Shown piece by piece: positions 1-7,455 of a DNA stretch of 15,983 bases. The first letter of the stretch is position 1. Every line of letters starts with the position of its first letter. Position numbers and translations under genes: made by a program. Location of the stretch: NCBI GenBank assembly GCA_035301285.1, contig DATGUN010000058.1:1-15983 (forward strand), in the 5' to 3' direction. The stretch comes from DATGUN01 sp035301285 (GTDB taxonomy: Bacteria; Bacillota; Bacilli; Bacillales; Amphibacillaceae). The notes under the pieces are model-generated. The model searched no databases. It was not told the DNA's origin and was given only the letters and a program-made list of their open reading frames with translations.

Positions 1-98
1 CTCTCCGAATCAGTACTTGTTTCCGCTGAAGCAGCTGAATATGGCAATATACTAAATACCAATAATAGGCTGATAAACATCTTATGAATTCTTTTCAT
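1..98 (-). CDS. N-terminus of a secreted or lipid-free exported protein (partial)
   Basis: The first 32 codons of a minus-strand gene are visible before the window edge. The ATG at 98 follows an AAAGGAG ribosome site with a 9-nt spacer. The peptide has a classic signal sequence: a basic start (MKRIHK), a hydrophobic core of about 15 residues (FISLLLVFSILPY) and an A-S-A cleavage site followed by Glu near residue 25. There is no lipobox cysteine, so a Sec-exported soluble or wall-associated protein is expected. The mature part seen is Ser/Thr/Glu-rich and too short to assign a family. Function is unknown. Confidence 0.72.
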   Translation of the reverse strand, partial: MKRIHKMFISLLLVFSILPYSAASAETSTDSE

Positions 99-647
99 TT
101 ATATCCACTCCTTTATTGTTATTTTTTCCTTAGTGATGCAAGAAGTAATCTGTATCTATTTTAGCTTTTGGTAATCGGTCACTGCGACAATGTTCTCTGA
201 AGGCTCACATAAATACTTCATATTGTAATCGGTTTCAAATAAAGTCTAGGAACACCATAATTATTAAATTATGAGGACCTTGAATCATCTCATTTTAAAG
301 TTCACTATTTTGCTGTCATTTTCAGTGTTTCTGCTATTTTATATAATCATGAAATATTCCCGGACATCAATCATCCCGTAAGGAAAAAGAAATCAAGCCC
401 CTCCTTCCAACACCTTCACTTCGTATTCTTCACGACATTTTAAATATTGGGATATTTTCAAGTAATTATTTCCAGTATAAAAATGAAAACCAAAAAAAGC
501 AACATGTTCATCTTTAGTTCACTTTCAATATACCCTGGATCCGTTTGCACAGAGACAGAATTAAATTAGCATGATATATCATTTTACCTATGTATTAAAG
601 GGAACATATTTATCCTGACAGAAATGCCGCTCACGTGGTTCTTACCA
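99..647. other. Gene-poor region with traces of decayed frames
   Basis: No convincing gene lies in this 550-bp stretch. Two minus-strand open stretches end in protein-like sequence but lack proper starts. One runs 245 to 156 and ends ...VAVTDYQKLK; it contains an ATG at 221 with no ribosome site. The other runs 518 to 393 and ends ...REEYEVKVLEGGA. A 36-codon plus-strand ORF (271-381) encodes one hydrophobic helix but also has no ribosome site. These look like fragments of a decayed gene or chance frames. I see no RNA gene or repeat array here. Confidence 0.4.
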
Positions 648-676
648 TTGCCAAAAATATGCACACCATGTAGAAT
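648..676 (+). promoter_or_regulatory. Sigma-A type promoter for the 734-1090 gene
   Basis: A TTGCCA -35 box (648-653) and a TAGAAT -10 box (671-676) are separated by exactly 17 bp, and each differs from consensus at one position. The predicted transcription start is near 683, about 50 nt upstream of the GTG start of the membrane-protein gene. Confidence 0.6.
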
Positions 677-733
677 CTTGGTAAGATATCCCAAACGTTC
701 GTCTATATCATCACCATCTGAGGAGCATGTCCT

Positions 734-1090
734 GTGCAGAAAAAAATGAATAGAAAACAAAAGTTATATCATTTTGTTAGATTTCCAGTTCTTACGTTCT
801 GTGCCCTTTATATCATCAAGTATGTTTCTGGTTTCTTTTTCGAGGATGTATCCGTGAAGTGGTGGGAAGTTTTGTCTACGGCGATTGGCATTTCGATGGT
901 ATATTGGATAGACCTGTTCTATCCTTCAAAACCACCTAAGGATCATGATGAACCTGAGACGAATCTGAAAGAAGATGTTAAAAAATATACGGTTGATGGA
1001 TCACCTTTTAATCGACTCATGGTCATTATCTATTCTTTGATTATCTTGATGGCAATCGGGGCATATGTGTTGTATTTAATGAGAGCATGA
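734..1090 (+). CDS. Small three-helix membrane protein of unknown function
   Basis: The 118-residue product has three predicted membrane segments: about residues 15-35, 42-62 (containing two Trp and ending YWIDLFYP) and 94-116. A polar, acidic loop (about 63-92) separates helices 2 and 3. I do not recognise a named family. The GTG at 734 is preferred because GAGGAG lies 8 nt upstream; the in-frame ATG at 746 would sit 20 nt from that site. The gene has its own near-consensus promoter (648-676) and stands alone on the plus strand, facing the convergent thiamin operon. The basic N-terminus followed by a helix suggests an integral membrane protein; topology and role are unknown. Confidence 0.72.
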   Translation: MQKKMNRKQKLYHFVRFPVLTFCALYIIKYVSGFFFEDVSVKWWEVLSTAIGISMVYWIDLFYPSKPPKDHDEPETNLKEDVKKYTVDGSPFNRLMVIIYSLIILMAIGAYVLYLMRA

Positions 1091-1230
1091 GTGGAAATAC
1101 ATTTGGGACCCACCCTTTAAAAGCTGGCGTCTATTAAAAAGAGAGCAACAGAAAATGTTATCCAGTCAATTAAAATTAGATATAAGCCACCTGACATAAA
1201 AAAGATGGAAGTGTATTATGCAACAATACG

Positions 1231-1270
1231 AGCACACCAAAACCTTTTAAAAAGATTTTGGTGTGCTTTT
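1231..1270 (+). terminator. Intrinsic terminator hairpin, possibly bidirectional
   Basis: A perfect 12-bp inverted repeat (1231-1242 with 1256-1267, starting AGCACACC) is followed on the plus strand by TTTT. The loop can pair further through CTTTTAAAAAG. It sits 140 bp past the plus-strand membrane gene and about 110 bp past the end of the minus-strand tenA, so it probably separates convergent units. The T-tail supports the plus direction; on the minus strand there is no clear T-run. Confidence 0.65.
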
Positions 1271-1375
1271 CAATCATACCCTACAAATAACGAAAGAAAT
1301 CATTCCTCACATCCCACTATTTACATCAGGGAAGGACTAAAGAAATCAGCTATCTTGTCTAACAAACTTCGTTCA

Positions 1376-2062
1376 CTACACCACCGGCTCCACTGGCCAC
1401 ATCGATTTATTCTCAGCCATATCCCAGAACATATATTCAAAATTACTTGTCTTGACGATAATTTCTTCTAGTTCTCTTAGTTCACGTTCCGGTTTGCCTG
1501 CCGCTATGTCATCCAGTAGGTGGATACTGTCTTCGGCAATTTTGGAAAATCCATCGGACGCATACATTTGCACCCAGTTTCCATACATCTTATGTTCCGT
1601 TGCACCTGGCCACGTGGCAAGTTCTTTTCCGATGAAGTTGTAACTCCATGCACAGGCAAGTACAGCCGCCATCGCATGATCCACGCCACCGATTTGGGCT
1701 TTATTTAACATATAGCTCGTATAAGCGGTCACTGTTGCCGATGGCTCAGTTGCTTCCAGTTCCTCGTTGGAAATCCCAAATTTCGCGGCGTACTCACGAT
1801 GTAAATCCATTTCATAGTTCATTGTTCCATTTAGGAGATTTGAAAAAATGGTCATCGTCTCAAGGTTATGTGCTTTTGCAGCTCCAATTGCAAATATCCG
1901 CGAATACTCGATTAAATACACATAATCTTGCCGCATGTAATGTTTGAACTTTTCCTCATCAACGGTGCCTTCTCCGATCCCTTTGACAAACGGATGTTCC
2001 AAATAAGCATGCCATAATGGTTCCACACGCTTGAATACTCTTTCACTGAATCGTTGTGTCAT
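1376..2062 (-). CDS. tenA: Aminopyrimidine aminohydrolase / thiaminase II TenA
   Basis: TenA hydrolyses thiamin breakdown products such as aminomethyl-HMP to the pyrimidine HMP, and can cleave thiamin, in the cytosol. The 228-residue helical protein matches Bacillus TenA throughout. Numbering from the chosen start, the active-site set is visible: Asp46 and Tyr49 (QDYVYL), Tyr114 (TAYTSYM), catalytic Cys137 (LACAWSY), Tyr141 and Glu209 (NFEYMFWDMA), so it is the Cys (TenA-C) type. The ATG at 2062 is chosen because GGGAGAGG lies 6 nt upstream; a longer frame from 2080 has no ribosome site. It is the last gene of the thiamin operon, 24 bp after thiE. Its HMP product would feed ThiD and ThiE in the same transcript. 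Confidence 0.95.
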   Translation of the reverse strand: MTQRFSERVFKRVEPLWHAYLEHPFVKGIGEGTVDEEKFKHYMRQDYVYLIEYSRIFAIGAAKAHNLETMTIFSNLLNGTMNYEMDLHREYAAKFGISNEELEATEPSATVTAYTSYMLNKAQIGGVDHAMAAVLACAWSYNFIGKELATWPGATEHKMYGNWVQMYASDGFSKIAEDSIHLLDDIAAGKPERELRELEEIIVKTSNFEYMFWDMAENKSMWPVEPVV

Positions 2063-2086
2063 GAAAAACCTCTCCCTCATTTTGTT

Positions 2087-2695
2087 TTATAGATTACGAA
2101 CAGATGCAAAGATATCGTCGGATTCCGTGATAGCAGAAATGACGGCAACACCATCCGCTCCAGCATCAATAACGGTTGCTGCATTCTTTTCGGTAATTCC
2201 CCCGATACCGACTACCGGCAGATTGGGATGATGTTGCTTCAATGAACGAATCAATCCTGTACCGATCGCCTGCTTGGCATCTTCTTTTGTGGACGTGGCA
2301 TAAATGGGGCCCACTCCTAAATAATCCGCTAATTCAATCGGGCTATGATTCAACTCTTCCTGATTGGAGATAGAAAGCCCGATATATATGTCGGGAAACA
2401 TGTCCCGTACTTCTTCAAGACTTGTATCTTCCTGACCGATATGAATCCCATCGGCTTCCAGTGGGACAGCGAGTTCAATATCATCATTGATGAAGAAAGG
2501 GATATGGTAACACGCACAAATATCTCTCAATCGATGTCCCAATGCTAACTTTTTGTTTCCAGTCAGTGCTGATGGACCTTTTTCCCGGAATTGAAAAGCG
2601 GTTATACCGGCTTGGGCTGCCTCTTCAAGAATCGTTTCAGGCTTAATATGGCAATTCTGGCTTCCCATGATAAAATATTTTCGGATATCCATCAT
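2087..2695 (-). CDS. thiE: Thiamine phosphate synthase ThiE
   Basis: ThiE condenses HMP-pyrophosphate with thiazole phosphate to give thiamin phosphate. The 202-residue TIM-barrel protein shows QFREK (35-39), the INDD metal/diphosphate region (69-72), ADGIHIGQED (81-90), GPIYATSTK (129-137) and the phosphate-binding GIGGI (163-167), followed by VISAIT. It differs clearly from the second ThiE-like protein in the operon (TenI at 8458-9060), which lacks this set. The ATG at 2695 directly abuts the stop of thiM (TAAATG), with AGAGG 6 nt upstream inside thiM, so translation is probably coupled. A second in-frame ATG at 2692 is possible. Confidence 0.96.
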   Translation of the reverse strand: MMDIRKYFIMGSQNCHIKPETILEEAAQAGITAFQFREKGPSALTGNKKLALGHRLRDICACYHIPFFINDDIELAVPLEADGIHIGQEDTSLEEVRDMFPDIYIGLSISNQEELNHSPIELADYLGVGPIYATSTKEDAKQAIGTGLIRSLKQHHPNLPVVGIGGITEKNAATVIDAGADGVAVISAITESDDIFASVRNL

Positions 2696-3466
2696 TTACG
2701 TCCTCTCTATTTCCTCAGGATCGAGCGACAAAGCATCGATGAAATGAGGTAAAAATGTACCCGGCCCTTTGACATGCGGATGCTTCATCGCATATTCACC
2801 GGCTAATCCATAGAACGTGACTGCTGCTGTCACTTGTTCCTTGATCGGATCAGCTGTAGTTAAGCATGCAGCCACAACGGACCCGAGAAGACAACCGCTT
2901 CCGGTGACTTTACTTAAAAGCGGATGTCCGGTCCGGTTATGAATTATATCGTTATCGACACTTATAATGTCTGTCTGACCCGTAGCTATTGAGACGGTCT
3001 GAAATTTTTCTGATACGCTGGCCGCAATTTCATCAACACGTCCCTCCCCAATCGAATCGACCCCTTTCGTTTCCCATGGGATATCGACGAGATGCGCCAG
3101 TTCGCCGGCATTTCCTTTAATCACTGTTGGCTTTACGTTTTCAAGGATTGTTTTTACAGCGGTTCTCCGGAATGGAGTTGCTGCGACGCCGACAGGGTCC
3201 AGCAAGACCGGTGCCCCCTTTGCATTCGCTGCTTGTCCGGCCAGAATCATTGACGGCAATTCCGCAGATGTTAACGTACCGATATTCAGAAGAACACCAT
3301 CTGCGACAGAGGCCATATCCGCTGCTTCATCGACAGCCTTTCCCATCACCGGGATGGCCCCAAACGACAGCAACCCATTTGCTGAAAAGTTTTCCACGAC
3401 ATGATTGGTCAAGTGGTGGATAAGCGGCGAGTTATCGCGTACGTTTTTGATAATATCATGTTTCAT
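2696..3466 (-). CDS. thiM: Hydroxyethylthiazole kinase ThiM
   Basis: ThiM phosphorylates hydroxyethylthiazole, so it salvages the thiazole half of thiamin. The 256-residue ribokinase-fold protein starts MKHDIIKNVRDNSPLIHHLT, typical of the family. It carries the LLDPVG motif (88-93), KGNAGEL (117-123) and the anion-hole motif TGSGCLLGS with Cys192. The ATG at 3466 has GGGGGAG 4 nt upstream. The open frame extends another 74 codons upstream, but that stretch lies inside thiD in another frame, has no family similarity and is not used. The start overlaps the last 11 bp of thiD. Presence with TenA and ThiD means both halves of thiamin can be salvaged. Confidence 0.95.
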   Translation of the reverse strand: MKHDIIKNVRDNSPLIHHLTNHVVENFSANGLLSFGAIPVMGKAVDEAADMASVADGVLLNIGTLTSAELPSMILAGQAANAKGAPVLLDPVGVAATPFRRTAVKTILENVKPTVIKGNAGELAHLVDIPWETKGVDSIGEGRVDEIAASVSEKFQTVSIATGQTDIISVDNDIIHNRTGHPLLSKVTGSGCLLGSVVAACLTTADPIKEQVTAAVTFYGLAGEYAMKHPHVKGPGTFLPHFIDALSLDPEEIERT

Positions 3467-4271
3467 ATGGCTCCCCCATTTCGACTCGCTCGGCCCAGTG
3501 ATTCGTCGGACCGGTACCTTCACCAAGTGGAAAGGAATGGCGAATCGCTGCCGTAACAAATTGTTTCGCTTTTTTAACTGCTTCATACAACGAATCGCCT
3601 TGACTGAGATAAGCGGTAATAGCAGCTGAATACGTGCACCCTGTACCATGTGTATTGTTAGAGTTGATCCGTTCCGTAGTGAAAGCATTTATGGATTCGC
3701 CGTCATATAAAAAGTCGACAGCCTCCCCTTTCATATGACCTCCTTTGATTAACGCTGCGTTCGCTTTCAGTTCATGTACAATCTGTTTCGCAGCTTCCTG
3801 CATATCTTCGGTGGTTTCAATCGTTAGCCCTGTCAAAACTTCCGCTTCTTTTATATTCGGTGTCACAACCGTTGTCAAGGGAACCAATTCTTCACTCAAA
3901 TAGTCACGCGAATCTTCCGAAATAAGCGGATCACCGCTTGATGCAACCATCACCGGATCCATCACATAAGGCACTTCCAGTTGACGGATGGACTCGAAAA
4001 CCGTTTCCATGATCGATGTATTGGCTAGCATGCCGGTTTTAAAAGCATGTGGCACAATATCCGTCAGAACCGATTCCAACTGTTGGTGAATCATGTTATC
4101 CGGCACATGATGGACATCCTGGACACCTGTTGTATTTTGAGCAACAATTGAAGTGATGACAGACATTCCATATGTTTTGATTTCCTGAAACGTCTTAAGA
4201 TCAGCCTGTATACCAGCACCTCCAGTCGGATCAGTCCCTGCAATGGTTAAAGCTGTTGGTATGGATTGCAT
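3456..4271 (-). CDS. thiD: HMP / HMP-phosphate kinase ThiD
   Basis: ThiD phosphorylates the pyrimidine HMP twice, to HMP-PP, the substrate of ThiE. The 271-residue ribokinase-like protein shows the family start ALTIAGTDPTGGAGIQADLK (7-26), YVMDPVMVASSG (102-113), TPNIKEAEVLTG (137-148), KGGHMKG (176-182) and the catalytic NTHGTGCTYSAAI with Cys212. The ATG at 4271 follows AAAGGAG with an 8-nt spacer. A 153-bp gap (4272-4424) separates it from E1-beta; I see no convincing terminator there, so read-through from the riboswitch promoter is likely, although a weak internal promoter cannot be excluded. Confidence 0.95.
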   Translation of the reverse strand: MQSIPTALTIAGTDPTGGAGIQADLKTFQEIKTYGMSVITSIVAQNTTGVQDVHHVPDNMIHQQLESVLTDIVPHAFKTGMLANTSIMETVFESIRQLEVPYVMDPVMVASSGDPLISEDSRDYLSEELVPLTTVVTPNIKEAEVLTGLTIETTEDMQEAAKQIVHELKANAALIKGGHMKGEAVDFLYDGESINAFTTERINSNNTHGTGCTYSAAITAYLSQGDSLYEAVKKAKQFVTAAIRHSFPLGEGTGPTNHWAERVEMGEPYET

Positions 4272-4424
4272 GTATTATTCTCCTTTCATATATCTTTTTA
4301 CATATAGTCGCTTGTGAAACCAATAAAGCCATTATTTTCGGGAATGTGTACGAATCATTTTAAACGTTTCTTTACGAAATGGCTGGTTGTCATTCTTGTC
4401 ATCGTCACATCATCATGTAACAGT

Positions 4425-5426
4425 CTATTGCAAGGAACTATTTTTACTCACTTCCATCAGTGCTTCTACGGCACGCAAAATGTCGGTTACTTGCGGGACG
4501 GCAGACGCTTCTAGTTTTTGACTGCTTGGCATGGGTACAAATTCACCACCAAGACGTTTGATAGGTGCTTTAAGATGATAGAAAGCTTTCTCAGCAATGA
4601 TACTTGCGATTTCCGCCCCAAAACCGCTTTCTTTCACGGCCTCATGGACAACAATGACACGGCCTGTTTTACGAACAGACTGCAAAATCATTTCTTCATC
4701 CAAAGGGACCAAGGTACGTGGGTCGACAACTTCAGCGGAAATACCCGTTTCCATTAAGTCCTCCGCAGCTTCAAGCGATCGTGTTACCATAACACCGGTT
4801 GCGAGAATGGTAACATCTGTACCGGTACGCTTAACGTCCGCTTTCCCAAGTGGTATAGCGTAATGTTCTTCCGGGACAAAAGAAATATTTTCTTTATATA
4901 ACAACTTGTGCTCAAAGAACACGACCGGATTAGGATCCCTGATGGCTGTAGTCAATAATCCTTTGGCATCATAAGCAGTCGATGGCTGAATAACTTTCAA
5001 ACCCGGTATATGGGTGAACCAGCTTTCATGGCTTTGTGAATGCTGGGCGGCAGCACCGGTCCCAGATCCTGATGGTGTCCGCACTACAAGAGGAACGGTC
5101 GCCTTACCACCATACATATAGCGAATTTTTGCTGCCTGATTCACTATTTGGTCTAAAGCCAAAGAAAGGAAATCGGAAAACTGGATATCAACAACCGGCC
5201 GCATGCCTGTAAGGGCTGCCCCTACCGCAACACCGACGGTACCAATTTCGCTGATGGGCGTATCACGTACCCGTTCTTTACCAAATTCATCTACCAACCC
5301 ATCGGTCACACCAAACCCACCACCATATACACCAATGTCTTCACCCATGAGAAATACATTTTTATCTTCTTGCATATTCTGTTTGAGTGATTCTCTGATG
5401 GCTTCCTTATAAGATCGTTCTCGCAT
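4425..5426 (-). CDS. TPP-dependent dehydrogenase E1 component, beta subunit (AcoB/PdhB-like)
   Basis: This is the beta half of an alpha2-beta2 E1 enzyme of the acetoin / 2-oxoacid dehydrogenase family, which decarboxylates or cleaves a 2-oxo substrate on TPP. Numbering from the chosen start (333 residues), the pyrimidine domain holds GEDIG (28-32), DTPISEIG with Glu60, the residue expected to protonate TPP, and AAQHSQS (126-132, His129). A transketolase C-terminal domain follows from about 205. The ATG at 5426 is preferred: it follows GGAGAAAGGG with a 9-nt spacer and matches family starts. A GTG seven codons upstream overlaps the alpha stop. The gene follows E1-alpha by 20 bp. No E2 or E3 gene is present, which is odd. 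Substrate (acetoin, pyruvate, branched-chain oxoacid or another) cannot be fixed from sequence alone. Confidence 0.88.
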   Translation of the reverse strand: MRERSYKEAIRESLKQNMQEDKNVFLMGEDIGVYGGGFGVTDGLVDEFGKERVRDTPISEIGTVGVAVGAALTGMRPVVDIQFSDFLSLALDQIVNQAAKIRYMYGGKATVPLVVRTPSGSGTGAAAQHSQSHESWFTHIPGLKVIQPSTAYDAKGLLTTAIRDPNPVVFFEHKLLYKENISFVPEEHYAIPLGKADVKRTGTDVTILATGVMVTRSLEAAEDLMETGISAEVVDPRTLVPLDEEMILQSVRKTGRVIVVHEAVKESGFGAEIASIIAEKAFYHLKAPIKRLGGEFVPMPSSQKLEASAVPQVTDILRAVEALMEVSKNSSLQ

Positions 5427-5446
5427 GGCGAATCGCCCTTTCTCCA

Positions 5447-6436
5447 CTAGGCATATACGTCTTTATACAATTCATCAGCGGATGGTTCTGAACTTTCCTT
5501 TGCAAAGTGAAGAGCCTCCTCTGTTTCTTGAGCAATCAGCATCCGAATATCATGTGCTTCCTTTTCATTTATAATGTTTTCCCGGAACAAATAGTGTTCA
5601 TAACGTACGATTGGATCTTTTTCATACCAAACATTCACTTCTTCCACTGTCCGATATTTTTCTTTATCACTTTTGGAGTGCCCGCTTAATCGGTATGTTT
5701 CGGCTTCAATGAAATAAGGCCCTTTTCCCGATCTAGCATGTGCCACAGCCTCCTCAGCCACTTGAATGACTTCACCCAAATCATTGCCATCGACGGTTAC
5801 CCCGGGAAAACCATAGGCCGCCGCACGGCTGGATAAATGTTTGATGGCTACCATGTCATCAATGTGACTGGACATTCCATATTGATTATTTTCACAGAGA
5901 AAAACGACTGGCAGTTTCCATATAGCCGCTATATTCAAAGCTTCATGAAACGCCCCTTCATTCGTCGCCCCATCGCCGAAGAAACTGAGTGTCACATCAC
6001 CTTCCCCGGTCATTTGACTTCTTAGGGCAGAACCAACAGCTATCGGAATACCAGCAGCGACGACACCATTTGCTCCAAGATGACCGGAGCTTACATCTGC
6101 AATGTGGAGCGAGCCTCCTTTTCCTTTGCTGTACCCCGTTTCTTTACCGAAAATTTCAGCCATCATCTTTTTTAAATCTGCCCCTTTAGCGATGGAGTGC
6201 CCGTGTCCACGGTGGGTGCTCGTTATCTTATCCGCCGGAGAAAGAGCGGCACAAGCACCAACGGCCGTCGCCTCCTGTCCAATGCAAAGATGTGTTGTTC
6301 CATGAAACAGATTCTTTTTGACAGCGTCACGCACCGCTTCTTCAAAATAACGAATCCGGAGCATTTGTTTATAGAAAAAAGTCAAATCATCTTGTGAATA
6401 TTGTCGTAGCATTTCCAAAGACATCATCCTTTTCAA
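5447..6436 (-). CDS. TPP-dependent dehydrogenase E1 component, alpha subunit (AcoA/PdhA-like)
   Basis: The alpha half of the E1 heterotetramer carries the TPP-diphosphate/Mg motif GDG (154-156) through ENN (182-184), the HLCIGQEA segment (49-56), the THRGHGH loop (74-80) and the SGHSKSD loop (251-257), all expected in an active enzyme. Its 329 residues are a normal length. Start choice is uncertain: the TTG at 6436 shares a TTGA overlap with the thiF stop, suggesting coupling; ATGs at 6427 and 6424 lie just after AAAAGG, too close for a normal ribosome site. It sits between thiF and E1-beta inside the riboswitch-controlled operon, so its expression should fall when its own cofactor TPP is plentiful. 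Closest in style to acetoin dehydrogenase E1-alpha. Confidence 0.88.
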   Translation of the reverse strand: MKRMMSLEMLRQYSQDDLTFFYKQMLRIRYFEEAVRDAVKKNLFHGTTHLCIGQEATAVGACAALSPADKITSTHRGHGHSIAKGADLKKMMAEIFGKETGYSKGKGGSLHIADVSSGHLGANGVVAAGIPIAVGSALRSQMTGEGDVTLSFFGDGATNEGAFHEALNIAAIWKLPVVFLCENNQYGMSSHIDDMVAIKHLSSRAAAYGFPGVTVDGNDLGEVIQVAEEAVAHARSGKGPYFIEAETYRLSGHSKSDKEKYRTVEEVNVWYEKDPIVRYEHYLFRENIINEKEAHDIRMLIAQETEEALHFAKESSEPSADELYKDVYA

Positions 6437-7455
6437 CTCAAATAACGGTGATATAAAGTCCGTGCTTTTTCCCTATCATTGGTCCCATGAATCAATGCTC
6501 GGCCATCTTTGAACATGACCATCCGTTCCTCATCGATGACAAAAGAAAGAAGAAACGGATTGGTTTTTACTTTCCCGCCGGTTTTCTCCAATCTTTCCGC
6601 CAATTGACCCAAGTCTCGTTCCTCTATTTGGGGCGGCCGTATTTGCACCGATTCACGCCCGCACAGAACAGCCGTCTTCATTTGCTGTTCGTATTGGAGA
6701 TAGGGATAGCTGGCATCAGGACCGCATGTTGGACAATCAGTCTTTTTCATTGGATCAACGTTCATTTCAACGTGTTGATTTTCCCAAACATCAAACGTGA
6801 TAAGTTTTCTTCTTAATTTAGCTTTATTTTCGGTCAGTATTTTTAACGCTTCTGCAATTTGGAGAACGACAACTTGACTGGATGCAGGCTGAATGATGCC
6901 CGCCGTATCGCATGTCGGGCCCCCAGTCGGTATCTTTCCGAGCAAGCAATTAAGGCAAGGGGTTTCACCGGGGAGAATGGTATAACTCATGCCATAGCTG
7001 CCGACACAAGATCCATATATCCATGGAACATTGAACTTCACCGCAGCATCATTCACCATCAGACGAATATCAAAGTTATCAGTGGAATCGAGGATTAAAT
7101 CGACATCCGGAACCAACTGATCCAACTCTTCCGGACCTACATCGGCAATGTGAGCGGAGATGTCCACGTCTGAATTGATGTTATGCAAATGTTCTTTGGC
7201 CGCGACAGCCTTAGGAATACGCGCTTCAGCATCCGCTTCTGAATATAATTGCTGACGCTGTAAATTGCTCCATTCCACATAATCCCTGTCGGCAAGCGTC
7301 AATTTTCCAATACCTGCTCGTGTCAAGGCTTCAGAGCTTTGAGTCCCCAAAGCACCCATACCGATAACCAGAACATGTTTCCCGCGAAGTTTCTTCTGCC
7401 CCGCTTCACCAATCGGGGTGAATAAAGACTGTCTTGAATAACGGTTCATGCTCAT
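6433..7455 (-). CDS. thiF: ThiS adenylyltransferase ThiF
   Basis: ThiF adenylates the C-terminal glycine of ThiS so that sulfur can be loaded for thiazole synthesis. The 340-residue E1-like protein has the nucleotide loop GMGALGT (32-38), DRDYVEWSNLQRQ (56-68), STDNFD (124-129), two zinc CxxC pairs (CLNC 167-170; CPTC 241-244) and the conserved Cys182 in PTCDTAGI. A roughly 80-residue C-terminal extension starting LCGRESVQIRP is typical of Bacillus ThiF. The ATG at 7455 overlaps the thiG stop (ATGA) and has AGAAGGA 8 nt upstream. MoeB is the main alternative name; the thiS-thiG context decides for ThiF. Confidence 0.94.
   Translation of the reverse strand: MSMNRYSRQSLFTPIGEAGQKKLRGKHVLVIGMGALGTQSSEALTRAGIGKLTLADRDYVEWSNLQRQQLYSEADAEARIPKAVAAKEHLHNINSDVDISAHIADVGPEELDQLVPDVDLILDSTDNFDIRLMVNDAAVKFNVPWIYGSCVGSYGMSYTILPGETPCLNCLLGKIPTGGPTCDTAGIIQPASSQVVVLQIAEALKILTENKAKLRRKLITFDVWENQHVEMNVDPMKKTDCPTCGPDASYPYLQYEQQMKTAVLCGRESVQIRPPQIEERDLGQLAERLEKTGGKVKTNPFLLSFVIDEERMVMFKDGRALIHGTNDREKARTLYHRYLS

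Noticed and set aside
271..381. 36-codon plus-strand ORF with one hydrophobic helix
   Set aside because: No ribosome site near its ATG and no promoter seen; hydrophobic short frames arise easily in AT-rich DNA.
1205..1471. 88-codon plus-strand ORF
   Set aside because: It runs through the terminator hairpin and into the tenA gene on the opposite strand; composition is random and no ribosome site is present.
3467..3688. A 74-codon upstream extension of the thiM frame
   Set aside because: It lies wholly inside thiD in another frame, has no resemblance to ThiM proteins, and the ATG at 3466 has a good ribosome site and the typical family N-terminus.
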